This document shows, one piece after another, positions 33,467 through 43,076 of a stretch of 64,000 nucleotides of DNA (its first letter is position 1; every line of letters begins with the position of its first letter). The translations under genes were made by a program, and so were the position numbers. The stretch comes from Eutrophobius brisbanensis. GTDB lineage: Bacteria > Pseudomonadota > Gammaproteobacteria > Eutrophobiales > Eutrophobiaceae. The notes below the pieces were generated by a model. That model was given only the letters and a program-made list of their open reading frames with translations. It did not search any database and was not told where the DNA came from. The DNA lies in assembly GCA_038131795.1 (NCBI GenBank), contig JAYPQE010000003.1, positions 1,054,001 to 1,118,000 on the forward strand. Reading direction: 5' to 3'.

Positions 33467-35471
33467 ACTGCTCAATCTACCGCCGGCACCACCCTTTACC
33501 ATCGCTGCAGGCCTGGTCTTGTGGGGTTGGCAAACCGGCTTTCTGATCTTTGCCATCCCCATGATTATTCTGATTGAATCTTCATACTGGATAAAATGGC
33601 GCTGGCCGGTAAATCATAAAGAATTTAATCTTATTTCGGATTTTAGTGGAGTTGGATTTTTTATTGTTGTTGTATATATCTTTTCCACAGTAGGCTCCCG
33701 GGGAATCTTTGTCATTCTCTCAGTCATGCCATTTATTCTTTTCCTGTTATTGCTGGTACAACTCTATAGTGAACAGGGTAAGGTGAACTTAAGTTCACTG
33801 TTTGTCAGCCTGAGAAAACTTGATCCAAAAATTACACCGGAAGCGGCCAGTAAGATTGATATTTCCCTCACATACCTCGCTGTGTGCATCATCTCTGCCA
33901 GTGCTGGAAATAACAGGACCATCTGGTTCTACATTTTAAGCTTCTTGCTGCTTTCCGTCGTCCTCTGGTTTTTCCGACCCAGGCGATACAATATAACAAT
34001 ATGGGCCGGATTACTGACCCTTGCATTTATGGCCAGCTATGCCACACAAGAGGGTCTACGTGATATCCAGAGTAACATGGAAGCATCTATTATCGGGATG
34101 TTTGATCAGTTCATGTGGCGATTACGTGATCCTGATCGGGCAACGACAGCGATAGGATCTATCCGACGGTTAAAACGATCTGACCGCATCGTGGTTAGAG
34201 TAAATTCTGAGCAAGGCATCAATACACCATTGTATTTAAGAGAGGCCAGTTATGATCACTATAACTATGGAATCTGGAATAATGAGGCCCCTATATACTC
34301 TGTTATTGACCAGGGACTGGATGGCAGCTGGTCATTGGACCCGGGAGAACCGCAAGGGACAATTAATATCACAAGCTATATGCCAAGAGAAATTGGCGTC
34401 ATTCCTGTCCCGCACAGTGTCAACAGAATTAAAGACATTGCCGCTCTGGAAATCAATACCAACCAGTATGGCGCTGTGCGAATGGAAATGCGTGAAGGCT
34501 GGATCAACTTTAATGCAGACTTTAGCAAACAAACCTTTGGAAGCACTCCTGGCGAAAATGACCTTGATGTCCCGCCCCCATATCGTAACGACTTTGATCG
34601 TCTGGCGAATGAGCTGGGTCTGTATTCAAAAACTCCCGAAGAGTCATTAGCAGCAATCACCCGATTCTTTACTGAAAATTTCACTTATACACTGGACCAA
34701 CGTCGCCGTTATCCACCCGGTAAATTTCTCCAGAACTTTCTTTTTAATACCCGTACCGGGCATTGTGAATATTTTGCGACTTCTACGGTGTTATTACTGA
34801 GGACCCTGGGCATTCCTGCACGTTATGCTGTCGGTTATGTGGTTGATGAATACAGCGATATGGAAGATAGCCACGTTGCCCGATCCCGGGACGCCCATTC
34901 CTGGGCCCTGGCCTATGTAAATAATGAATGGCAAGTGGTGGAAACAACCCCTTCCGTTTGGGCATTTTATGAAGATTCTAATGCATCGTTATTCGAACCT
35001 TTTATGGATATCTATTCATGGTTGAGCTACCGCTATGCCCTATTCCAGGCCCAGGATGAACTTGAACAGGAGGAAACCAATTATAATTTACTGTATTTAC
35101 TCATACCTCTGATTACCATACTCATCTGGCGCCTGTTTTTTAACCAGAAAATAAAGCGACAGAATGTCCCCCACAAATTAAGGTCAATCAGGGATAAACA
35201 AGGTGTCGATTCCGTTTTCTACGCTTTAATAGATAAATTCAAACAGGCGGGCTATGCCCCTCGCGATGGTGAAACCCTGGTGCGCTGGATGAGGCGTATT
35301 AATGAAAATGGAGAGTTTCCGAAATTAGAGGAGGCCCTGTCTCTGCATTACCGCTACCGTTTCGACCCGGCAACCGATCACAAACAAATTCAAAACGACC
35401 TCTCCAGACTGGTAAATGCGGTCCCGGATCGGGGAATTGTGCCTGTTTCAGACCAGCCGCTTAACGCATAA
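33456..35471 (+). CDS. TgpA-type membrane transglutaminase-like protein
   Basis: 671 residues. About six N-terminal helices (residues 10-200), a large periplasmic transglutaminase-like domain (about 240-500), one helix (LLYLLIPLITILIWRLFF) and a C-terminal DUF4129-type cytoplasmic tail. The catalytic Cys is C437 (GHCEYFA) and His is H481 (DAHSW). The third residue is Glu496 (VVETTPS) where Asp is usual. TgpA in Pseudomonas is essential and acts in the periplasm; the substrate is unknown. Operon partner of MoxR and DUF58. Confidence 0.93.
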   Translation: MDNKLLNLPPAPPFTIAAGLVLWGWQTGFLIFAIPMIILIESSYWIKWRWPVNHKEFNLISDFSGVGFFIVVVYIFSTVGSRGIFVILSVMPFILFLLLLVQLYSEQGKVNLSSLFVSLRKLDPKITPEAASKIDISLTYLAVCIISASAGNNRTIWFYILSFLLLSVVLWFFRPRRYNITIWAGLLTLAFMASYATQEGLRDIQSNMEASIIGMFDQFMWRLRDPDRATTAIGSIRRLKRSDRIVVRVNSEQGINTPLYLREASYDHYNYGIWNNEAPIYSVIDQGLDGSWSLDPGEPQGTINITSYMPREIGVIPVPHSVNRIKDIAALEINTNQYGAVRMEMREGWINFNADFSKQTFGSTPGENDLDVPPPYRNDFDRLANELGLYSKTPEESLAAITRFFTENFTYTLDQRRRYPPGKFLQNFLFNTRTGHCEYFATSTVLLLRTLGIPARYAVGYVVDEYSDMEDSHVARSRDAHSWALAYVNNEWQVVETTPSVWAFYEDSNASLFEPFMDIYSWLSYRYALFQAQDELEQEETNYNLLYLLIPLITILIWRLFFNQKIKRQNVPHKLRSIRDKQGVDSVFYALIDKFKQAGYAPRDGETLVRWMRRINENGEFPKLEEALSLHYRYRFDPATDHKQIQNDLSRLVNAVPDRGIVPVSDQPLNA

Positions 35472-35704
35472 ACCCAGTAAAAAAGGCCTAATTGGCACAT
35501 TATCCATCAATATAACGCATTAATTTCAGCTAACTTTAAAGATTCATGCAGGTTTTATTTTGTATTCAATTGTAGGGCTGGTACGATATATCGACTGGTT
35601 CCTCACCGATTTAAGCACATTTTTTTCATCACTGGCTTGGGACAAGATACGTTCTAACTAACAATAACTTAACAATAAAACTAAAGTAGATCACCACAAA
35701 GACT

Positions 35705-37621
35705 ATGGGACTTGAATTCACACTGGCCGGATCACAGATTGACGGTGACCGCGACTATCAGGAAGACGCCTTCCTGATCACTCACTTAACCGATGCTGAC
35801 GGCAAGCCAGCCGCATTAATAATCATTGCCGATGGTATGGGCGGACATGCTGCCGGAAACGTCGCCAGCAATATGGCTGTTCAGGCGTTTAATAAACATG
35901 TCTCGGCAAATTACCCCACTGACAAGCCTGATGAGATCCTCCATGAATGTGTCATTAAGGCCAATAACTCAATTGCTGAGACCGTTAAAGAAACACCTGC
36001 CCTGGCAGGCATGGGCTGTACCATGGTCGCTGCCATATTAGAGGCAGGGAAAATCTGGTGGGCCAGTGTCGGTGACAGTCATATATACCTGATCAGAGAC
36101 AAAAAAAAACAGAAAATTAACGAAGACCACAGCTATGGTGGGTTTTTGGACAGGATGGAGGCAGCCGGGACACCGGTAGAGCCTGAACCTGGCCTGGCTC
36201 GCAACATGCTCATGAGTGCAGTCATGGGTGAAGAGTTAGGTGAAGTAGATGTATCAAAAGAGCCATTAGAATTAAAAGATGGCGATAGAATTTTCATCTG
36301 CAGTGATGGCATGGATACCCTGACCGAAGGAAAATTTTTACAATTTTCAGACTGGTCTGAAAATCCCAAGGTATGCACCGAAGCCCTCCTCACTGCCGTA
36401 GAAGACGAAGCAAAACCAAAGCAGGACAATACTACTATTGTTGTTGTAGACGTCACAGAAAAGGCAGCCACAGAAACACCTGCAGCCCCGGCACCGGAGC
36501 CTGCGGCTGAACCAGCATCAGCGCCAGCTCCTGCAGCGGTCCCTGAACCGGCACCCCCTCCTCAACCGGCCCAACAACCGTTCCAGGCCCAGGTTGAAGA
36601 ACCGGCAAAGAAAGATGGCAGTGGGATGATGATTGGCATAGCGGCCGTGGTTGTAATTGGTGTTGCGGTGGGTGGTTTTATTATGTTTGGTGGAGGTGGC
36701 TCATCTACACCAACCCCTCGCCCCACGGCAAGCGTTGAATCAGGACAGGATAGTACTGCGCAATCTGTTCAAGTAACTAAACAAGAGACCGAAGTAGCCG
36801 CACCAGAACCAGAAGTGGCCGCGGTGGAGACACCTGTAGAGACCACCCCTGCGCCGGCAGCCGTTCCCGAAACAGCGACTAATAGTGCCGGGTCTGAATT
36901 CTCTGACAGCCTGAGTGACGGCTCCAGTGGTCCGATGATGATGGTTATACCGGCGGGTAATTTCGAAATGGGCAGTTCTGGCGCTTCCAGCAGTGCTGAG
37001 GAGAGACCCAGACATAGTGTCAGGGTAGATACATTTGCCATGAGCAAACATGAAGTTACATTTGCCGAATATGAAAAATTTGCTACCGCGACCGGGCGGG
37101 CAATACCTGACAACCTGTACATGGAAAAAGAGACTCACCCGGTGATTTACGTCAGCTGGGATGATGCCTTTTACTATGCCAGGTGGTTATCCGACCAAAC
37201 TGGCGAAGATTATAACCTGGCATCAGAGGCCCAATGGGAATACGCCGCTGGTACCGGTGCCCGCAGTTCATACTGGTGGGGATATAATGAAGAACCCAAC
37301 CGTGCCCATTGTTTTGGATGCGGCTCCGGACTGGACCCCAGAAAACCTACCAAAGTGGGTAGTTTTGGCCCCAATGATTTTGGAGTACACGATACCGCAG
37401 GCAATGTTGCAGAGTGGGTCCGCGACTGCTGGCATGATAATTATGATGGCGCTCCAAACCGGGCAGAGGTCTGGGAGGGTGGAGATTGTTCATTCAGGGT
37501 CGTTCGTGGAGGCTCATACAGTAGCCCGCCAAGTTCAATTCGCCATGCCAAGCGCGATAAATTTAAATCGGATTCCAACTATGACCATATCGGAATCCGC
37601 GTAGTCAGGCGGATGGATTAG
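35705..37621 (+). CDS. Membrane PP2C phosphatase fused to an FGE-sulfatase-like domain
   Basis: The protein has 638 residues in four parts. Residues 1-255 are a PP2C Ser/Thr phosphatase with metal residues in YQEDAF (E20, D21), IADGMGG (D43), FICSDGMDTL and DNTTIVV. About 256-305 is a Pro/Ala/Glu linker. About 308-328 is one membrane helix (GMMIGIAAVVVIGVAVGGFI). A second linker leads to a C-terminal FGE-sulfatase/EgtB-type domain (about 410-638: VIPAGNFEMGSS, NLASEAQWEYAAGT, DTAGNVAEWVRDCW, RVVRGGS). The region of the two copper-binding Cys in true FGE reads SSIRHAKRDKFKSDSN, without Cys. Phosphatase in the cytoplasm, FGE-like domain outside, is the predicted topology. Confidence 0.88.
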   Translation: MGLEFTLAGSQIDGDRDYQEDAFLITHLTDADGKPAALIIIADGMGGHAAGNVASNMAVQAFNKHVSANYPTDKPDEILHECVIKANNSIAETVKETPALAGMGCTMVAAILEAGKIWWASVGDSHIYLIRDKKKQKINEDHSYGGFLDRMEAAGTPVEPEPGLARNMLMSAVMGEELGEVDVSKEPLELKDGDRIFICSDGMDTLTEGKFLQFSDWSENPKVCTEALLTAVEDEAKPKQDNTTIVVVDVTEKAATETPAAPAPEPAAEPASAPAPAAVPEPAPPPQPAQQPFQAQVEEPAKKDGSGMMIGIAAVVVIGVAVGGFIMFGGGGSSTPTPRPTASVESGQDSTAQSVQVTKQETEVAAPEPEVAAVETPVETTPAPAAVPETATNSAGSEFSDSLSDGSSGPMMMVIPAGNFEMGSSGASSSAEERPRHSVRVDTFAMSKHEVTFAEYEKFATATGRAIPDNLYMEKETHPVIYVSWDDAFYYARWLSDQTGEDYNLASEAQWEYAAGTGARSSYWWGYNEEPNRAHCFGCGSGLDPRKPTKVGSFGPNDFGVHDTAGNVAEWVRDCWHDNYDGAPNRAEVWEGGDCSFRVVRGGSYSSPPSSIRHAKRDKFKSDSNYDHIGIRVVRRMD

Positions 37622-37700
37622 GTCTCTATTTAATCTGAACCCTGGAAAGATATTTCAGTCAAAAACATACAGACTGAAAACAAAAGCGGGGTAACCCAAT

Positions 37701-38273
37701 ATGAATTTATCAGGCAATCCTGTCGCGATCACACTGATATTTATTTCACTGATGTTTTCCACCGCATCAAGTTCAGATGAAGAGCGATCGGGTCACTCCG
37801 GTATCCTTAACCAAAAACCCTATTCCAGCAATCAATTTCCAGACAATTCCATTGTGATCCAAACTGAAAGACATGGTCGGGGAACATTTTCCAGTTACCC
37901 GTCTTATCAGCCGCGATATCGACCTGCTAATCAGCACAACAGATATAGGCGGCCATCAAGAAACTCCAGGATTTATACTTCACCCCAACCCTCAGTTAGC
38001 TATTACTATGCAACGCCCATAGGTAATAGCGGACATCTGCAAATTCAATCCAGGCAGGGGATTTATAATAATCAACAAGGCGGAAAACATTATCCTCATA
38101 GTCGGCCAGCAGCTTCACCCCATATATATAATGTTACACCAAACAATAATTTCACCTACTTTCAACAGTATCGTAGCCAACCATATTATGTTGAACCCCA
38201 ATACAGGCAACACAGACAGCACAACGTGGACAGACGCCCTACCTCCTGTCTGGGACCTGATTGCGGGAAGTAG
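37701..38273 (+). CDS. Secreted low-complexity Tyr/Gln/Pro/Arg-rich protein
   Basis: A 190-residue protein with a signal peptide (VAITLIFISLMFSTASS). The mature part has no recognisable domain: it is rich in Tyr, Gln, Asn, Pro, Arg and His (QPRYRPANQHNRYRRPSRN; FQQYRSQPYYVEPQYR) and ends with two Cys (SCLGPDCGK). It follows the PP2C-FGE fusion by 79 bp on the same strand and may belong to the same transcript. I do not recognise the family. Composition suggests a disordered envelope or matrix protein. Confidence 0.7.
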   Translation: MNLSGNPVAITLIFISLMFSTASSSDEERSGHSGILNQKPYSSNQFPDNSIVIQTERHGRGTFSSYPSYQPRYRPANQHNRYRRPSRNSRIYTSPQPSVSYYYATPIGNSGHLQIQSRQGIYNNQQGGKHYPHSRPAASPHIYNVTPNNNFTYFQQYRSQPYYVEPQYRQHRQHNVDRRPTSCLGPDCGK

Positions 38274-38278
38274 AAACC

Positions 38279-39541
38279 TCAGGTTTCGCCGTTAGTGTGA
38301 TGGTAGAAATCCACTGTGTCCCTGAGATAGACCAGTAATATCAAACTTGGGAACGCCACCAGGAAAGTCGCAAAGAAAAACCAGGTCCAACCTATTGTTT
38401 CAATGAGGTAACCAGCCGGTGGACCTATAAAGACCCTGGCCAGGGCTGATAGCGCCGATAATAATGCAAATTGAAAGGCGGTAAAGCGATGATTACATAG
38501 CGCAATCAATAAACTCATAAAAACAGCTGTCCCCATTCCTCCTACCATTTGATCTATCGCGACGATGGTTATCATGCCTGCATAGGATTTCCCCAGAATT
38601 GATAACCCCATATAGCCAAGATTAGTAACCGCCTGAAGGATCCCAAACCATAACAAGGGTTTATACAAACCATGCGTAACCACAAACCCGCCACCGATAA
38701 AAGCCCCGAGGATAGTTGCGGTAATGCCTAACCATTTATAAAGCACACCTGTTTCAGTCAGGGTAAATCCCTGTTCCCTGATAAAAAATAAGGAATTTAA
38801 TGAGATGGCAGAGGCATCGGCAAACTTATATATCACAATAAACACCAACAACCAGATTCCGTGTTTTCTAAGCAGAAATTCCTTCAACGGTTCAATCACG
38901 GCATCCTGCAATGCAACCGGCGGTTTTTCATTAATCGCCGGCTCTGGCCCCCAAAAACTGGCAACTATGCATGCCCCTAACAAGGCGGCCATCAGACAAT
39001 AGGTAAACTGCCAGCCCATGTGATCTGCAATAATCCATGCCAGACCACCGGAAATCAGCATGGCCACGCGATAAGATGATGTAGTGACAGCCGAACCAAA
39101 TCCCCTCTCTTTAGGGGCAAGGATATCAGCCCGGTAGGCATCTATGGCGATGTCCTGGGATGCCGATATAAACGCCAGAAGCAACGCCAGAACGCCCAGG
39201 AAAAATATATGCTGATCTGGATTGGTAAATGCCATTTGTAATATAATCAAGACCAACACTACCTGTGTGATGACTATCCAACCACGCCGTCTGCCCAAAA
39301 AGGGGGGAATAAACCTGTCCATGATCGGCGCCCATATAAATTTAAACGTATATGGCAATCCTACCAGAGAGAAAAAAGCTACAGTCTGAATATCTACTGA
39401 CGTCGTAGCAAGCCAGGCCTGTAATGTACTGCCCGACAATGCCAGGGGTAAACCAGAGGCAAAACTTAACACCAACACCATACCCATTCGGCGGTTGGTT
39501 AATGCATCGATTAGTTTTTGATATTGAACCATAAACACCAT
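38279..39541 (-). CDS. ampG: AmpG-type muropeptide permease (MFS)
   Basis: 420 residues with about twelve membrane helices. LSFASGLPLALSGSTLQAWLA near the N-terminus, FIWAPIMDRFIPPFLGRRRGWIVITQ and SQDIAIDAYRADIL are the AmpG/SLC33 signatures. It imports 1,6-anhydro-muropeptides for cell-wall recycling. ATG 39541 and ATG 39532 are both possible; no ribosome site separates them. It is divergent from the CYTH gene. Confidence 0.88.
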   Translation of the reverse strand: MVFMVQYQKLIDALTNRRMGMVLVLSFASGLPLALSGSTLQAWLATTSVDIQTVAFFSLVGLPYTFKFIWAPIMDRFIPPFLGRRRGWIVITQVVLVLIILQMAFTNPDQHIFFLGVLALLLAFISASQDIAIDAYRADILAPKERGFGSAVTTSSYRVAMLISGGLAWIIADHMGWQFTYCLMAALLGACIVASFWGPEPAINEKPPVALQDAVIEPLKEFLLRKHGIWLLVFIVIYKFADASAISLNSLFFIREQGFTLTETGVLYKWLGITATILGAFIGGGFVVTHGLYKPLLWFGILQAVTNLGYMGLSILGKSYAGMITIVAIDQMVGGMGTAVFMSLLIALCNHRFTAFQFALLSALSALARVFIGPPAGYLIETIGWTWFFFATFLVAFPSLILLVYLRDTVDFYHHTNGET

Positions 39542-39583
39542 GTATTCTTGTTTCAGATCGTCAGGAAAGATAATATCACAGAC

Positions 39584-40060
39584 ATGGGCATAGAAATTGA
39601 AAGAAAATTCCTGGTTGCAGATGAATCATGGAAACAGCATACAACTTCCTCAGAGAAAATCGTCCAGGGATACCTGGCAAATACAGATAAATGCTCTGTT
39701 CGAATCCGTGTCACTGGTGATAAGGCAAATATTAATATTAAATCGATGACCATTGATATCTCCCGGGCCGAATATGAATATCCTCTGCCTGTCAGGGAGG
39801 CAAATGCGATACTTCATTCTCTATGCTTTAAACCTCTCATCGAAAAGACACGCCATTATGTGAATGAAAACGGACTTGTGTGGGAAGTTGACGTATTTGA
39901 AGGGGACAATAAAGGCCTTGTCATTGCCGAACTTGAACTCGAAAGCCGTGATCAGCAATTTGATTTGCCCCCGTGGCTAGGTAATGAAGTTTCAGATGAT
40001 ATCCGGTATTTTAATATCTCCCTGGTAAAAAACCCCTATAAAAACTGGTCATTAACATAA
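39584..40060 (+). CDS. CYTH domain protein
   Basis: 158 residues from ATG 39584 (MGIEIERKFLV). The EIERKFL start, the SVRIRVTGDKANINIKS strands with basic residues, EYEYPLPVREA, EKTRHYV and WEVDVFEGDNKGLVIAELEL make up a complete CYTH triphosphate tunnel. Single-domain members are often inorganic triphosphatases rather than adenylate cyclases. The longer open frame would run through the divergent ampG start, so it is rejected. Confidence 0.92.
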   Translation: MGIEIERKFLVADESWKQHTTSSEKIVQGYLANTDKCSVRIRVTGDKANINIKSMTIDISRAEYEYPLPVREANAILHSLCFKPLIEKTRHYVNENGLVWEVDVFEGDNKGLVIAELELESRDQQFDLPPWLGNEVSDDIRYFNISLVKNPYKNWSLT

Positions 40061-40068
40061 TATGGACT

Positions 40069-40097
40069 TTGACGTGTAAAATGTACAGACGTAGACT
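40069..40097 (+). promoter_or_regulatory. Candidate sigma-70 promoter for the moaA-mobA-moeA genes
   Basis: TTGACG (40069-40074) and TAGACT (40092-40097) are spaced by 17 bp, 39 bp before the moaA ATG. The leader is too short for a Moco riboswitch, and none is seen. Confidence 0.4.
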
Positions 40098-40135
40098 AGA
40101 TTCATTTAAGGGCAATTAAATACTCTATTAAAATC

Positions 40136-41146
40136 ATGCTGGACTCAGTTCAAAATAAATCAAAACTGGTTGACAAGTTTGGCCGTACGGTAAGCTACGT
40201 TCGCTTATCCGTTACCGACAGGTGCGATTTCAGGTGTGTTTACTGCATGGAAGAAGATATGAATTTCCTGCCGCGGAACCAGTTGTTGTCACTGGAAGAA
40301 ATGGCATTGATAGGCCGGGCATTTACTGAACTTGGTGTGACTAAAATACGGATTACCGGTGGTGAACCGCTAGTCCGTAATAATGTGATAAAACTTTTCT
40401 ATGATCTTGGACGGTTACCTGGTTTAAACGAACTTGTAACAACCACCAATGGTTCCCAGCTAGTTAAACATGCCCAGGATTTAAAAGCGGCCGGAGTGAA
40501 ACGAATTAATATTAGTCTGGATTCACTGCAACAGGACAAATTCAGGAAAATGTCTAGAGTTGGAGAGCTATCAAAGGTTCTGGCCGGAATTGACACAGCT
40601 CTGGATGTTGGATTCGATAAGATCAAACTCAACGCTGTTATACTTAAAAATCGAAACCATGATGAAGTATGTGATCTTGTAAAATATGCGAGTGATCGAG
40701 GTATGGATATCAGCTTCATTGAGGAAATGCCTCTTGGGATGACTGATGAACATGATCGAAAAGAAGCATACTATTCCAGTGATGAAATAAAAGCAGATCT
40801 GGAAACATCTTTTACCCTGTTGCCAACCACTGAGAATACTGGTGGCCCATCGAAATATTTTAAAATTGCTGAAACTGAAACACTGGTAGGTTTCATCTCA
40901 CCTCATAGTCATAACTTCTGTGATCAATGCAATCGTGTCAGAGTTACATGTGAAGGAAGATTATTACTCTGCCTGGGACAGGAACATTCAGTTGATTTAA
41001 AACCCATCATCCGAACCAATCCAGGAGATATTGATAGTCTCAAACAATGTATCCGCGATGCCATGGAGATTAAGCCGAAAGGGCATGACTTTAACCTTGA
41101 AGTCAAACCTGTCATTTTCAGACATATGAATGTAACAGGCGGCTGA
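40136..41146 (+). CDS. moaA: GTP 3',8-cyclase MoaA
   Basis: The 336-residue radical SAM enzyme that starts Moco synthesis from GTP with MoaC. The N-terminal cluster is CDFRCVYC (CxxxCxxC), ITGGEP is the SAM loop, and the C-terminal cluster is FCDQCNRVRVTCEG. The conserved C-terminal Gly-Gly is present (NVTGG). It heads the run moaA-mobA-moeA, with mobA starting 28 bp later. Confidence 0.97.
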   Translation: MLDSVQNKSKLVDKFGRTVSYVRLSVTDRCDFRCVYCMEEDMNFLPRNQLLSLEEMALIGRAFTELGVTKIRITGGEPLVRNNVIKLFYDLGRLPGLNELVTTTNGSQLVKHAQDLKAAGVKRINISLDSLQQDKFRKMSRVGELSKVLAGIDTALDVGFDKIKLNAVILKNRNHDEVCDLVKYASDRGMDISFIEEMPLGMTDEHDRKEAYYSSDEIKADLETSFTLLPTTENTGGPSKYFKIAETETLVGFISPHSHNFCDQCNRVRVTCEGRLLLCLGQEHSVDLKPIIRTNPGDIDSLKQCIRDAMEIKPKGHDFNLEVKPVIFRHMNVTGG

Positions 41147-41174
41147 GTCTCACAGGCTCGTTACGTTGTCCGCG

Positions 41175-41777
41175 ATGGCAAATATTTTCACAAATAATAT
41201 AACCGGTATTGTCCTCGCAGGCGGCAAATCAAGTCGTATGCACGGTCATAATAAAGGCCTGGCCCTGTTAAATGGAAAACCACTGGTAGCACATGTCATT
41301 CAAAGATTAAGACCGCAGGTCTCGGATTTATTAATCAGTGCCAACGATAATATCAGTGAGTATGAAAAATTTGGTTTACTTGTAGTCCAGGACACCATCG
41401 CAGGCCATGCCGGTCCGTTGGCCGGAATTGCCGCCTGCATGGCACAGGCGGAAACTGAATATGTTTTATGCGTTCCGTGTGATTCGCCCTATCTACCTGA
41501 TGATTTATCTGCAAGACTGTATCATTCCATGATTGATAATCAAGCTGAACTGGCATATGTCCACGATGGCATCAGACCCCAACCTCTGTTTGCGTTAATA
41601 CAACGCGGCCTAATGAATTCTATTTTCAACTATTTGGCTTCTGACCATCACAAGGTAGATTCCTGGTATCATGGGCATAGATTCATTGAGTGTGATTATT
41701 CTGATAAACAAGCGGATTTTATAAATATTAATTCAGAGAAAGACCTTAAAAAGATGGCTATCCAGGATAAAATATGA
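41175..41777 (+). CDS. mobA: Molybdenum cofactor guanylyltransferase
   Basis: 200 residues from ATG 41175; a TTG at 41166 is less likely. GIVLAGGKSSRMHGHNKGLALLNGKPL is the nucleotidyltransferase loop, ISAND and HAGPLAGIAACM follow, and VLCVPCDSPYLPDDL carries the metal-binding Asp. It attaches GMP to Moco for DMSO-reductase family enzymes. The SoxC-like enzyme nearby does not need it, so the genome should also encode a bis-MGD enzyme. Confidence 0.93.
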   Translation: MANIFTNNITGIVLAGGKSSRMHGHNKGLALLNGKPLVAHVIQRLRPQVSDLLISANDNISEYEKFGLLVVQDTIAGHAGPLAGIAACMAQAETEYVLCVPCDSPYLPDDLSARLYHSMIDNQAELAYVHDGIRPQPLFALIQRGLMNSIFNYLASDHHKVDSWYHGHRFIECDYSDKQADFININSEKDLKKMAIQDKI

Positions 41778-41796
41778 AGATAAACTGTGAGGCGCT

Positions 41797-43068
41797 ATGA
41801 CAGAATTTACATTTTATAGTGGACCCAGTTGTGATGATGACAGTGATCCGTCTTCTCTTCTGATTGACAGTGCACAGAAGAAGATTCTGTCAGAAATTTC
41901 AACAGTTAATGAAACCGAACCGATCATTCTTGCTGACTCCCTGCAACGAGTGTTGGCCGAAGATATTATTGCTGATATAAATGTTCCCGCAGATGCAAAC
42001 TCGGCAATGGACGGTTACGCCATTTGCTCAAATGATATACCAACAGATGATTTGCGCGAATTAAAACTGATTAGCACCTCATGGGCCGGGCGCCCCTTTT
42101 CAAACAGGGTCAATTCCGGTGAATGTGTAAGGATTATGACCGGTGGGATCTTGCCCGAAGGTACGGACACTGTAGTCATGCAGGAACATGTCCAGGTAAA
42201 AGATAAGATTGTTCTAATAGATTCACGGGCGGTAAAGGGAGATCATGTCAGACCCGTTGGTGAAGATTTTTCCAAAGGCGATACCATAATCCAGGCCAAT
42301 ACACGTCTAACTGCCGCGCATATAGGATTGATTGCATCAATGGGCAAAGGGACTATAAGCGTCTATCGAAGACTTAAAGTTGCATACTTTCTTACCGGAG
42401 ATGAATTACGGTCAATTGGTGAAGTCCTTGGACCCGGACAGATATATGACAGTAATAGCTATACCTTATCGGCCATGTTGGATAACCCCGCTATTGAGCT
42501 GTTTGACCTGGGTATCGTCCAGGATTATAAAAAGATTACTCGTGAAGTGCTGGAGAACGCCTCACAATTAGCGGATATTGTCATTACCACCGGCGGAGTA
42601 TCGGTAGGTGAAGCCGATTATGTCAAAGATGCCCTTGAAGCACTTGGCGAAGTCAGCTTCTGGAAGGTGGCGATGAAACCTGGCCGCCCCCTGGCATTCG
42701 GTAAAGTTGGAAAAGCCGCGTTTTTTGGACTGCCTGGGAACCCCGTATCTGCCATGGTGACATTCTACCAGTTTGTCCTGCCGGCACTTAATAAGGCCAT
42801 GGGAATTGATTATTTCTTTCCTCCCACCTTTAAAGTGACCTGTCTTTCGAACCTAAAAAAACGTCCAGGAAGAGTGGAATATCAGCGGGGTATTTTGTCC
42901 CGTGACCAAAGCGGTGATATGGTTGTAAGCAACAACGGCGAACAGGGCTCTGGTATTCTAAGCTCTATGGCCCGCGCCAATTGCTTCATCATCCTCCCGC
43001 TGGAAAGTGATGGGGTAGTCGCAGGTGAGACAGTGGAAGTACAACCGTTCTTTGGTTTGATGGGATAA
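41797..43068 (+). CDS. moeA: Molybdopterin molybdenumtransferase MoeA
   Basis: 423 residues; inserts molybdate into adenylated molybdopterin. Marks: NVPADANSAMDGYAI, RIMTGGILPEGTDTVVMQEH, TTGGVSVGEADYVKDAL and FFGLPGNPVSAMVTF. An N-terminal stretch of about 25 residues (FYSGPSCDDDSDPSS) precedes the usual start of the family. It lies 19 bp after mobA. A G-rich heptamer tract begins 9 bp after the stop. Confidence 0.96.
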   Translation: MTEFTFYSGPSCDDDSDPSSLLIDSAQKKILSEISTVNETEPIILADSLQRVLAEDIIADINVPADANSAMDGYAICSNDIPTDDLRELKLISTSWAGRPFSNRVNSGECVRIMTGGILPEGTDTVVMQEHVQVKDKIVLIDSRAVKGDHVRPVGEDFSKGDTIIQANTRLTAAHIGLIASMGKGTISVYRRLKVAYFLTGDELRSIGEVLGPGQIYDSNSYTLSAMLDNPAIELFDLGIVQDYKKITREVLENASQLADIVITTGGVSVGEADYVKDALEALGEVSFWKVAMKPGRPLAFGKVGKAAFFGLPGNPVSAMVTFYQFVLPALNKAMGIDYFFPPTFKVTCLSNLKKRPGRVEYQRGILSRDQSGDMVVSNNGEQGSGILSSMARANCFIILPLESDGVVAGETVEVQPFFGLMG

Positions 43069-43076
43069 AGATAGAC

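Noticed and set aside
35472..35704. Gap before the PP2C-FGE gene checked for a small gene or RNA
   Set aside because: AT-rich with no ribosome-site-supported frame and no strong hairpin.
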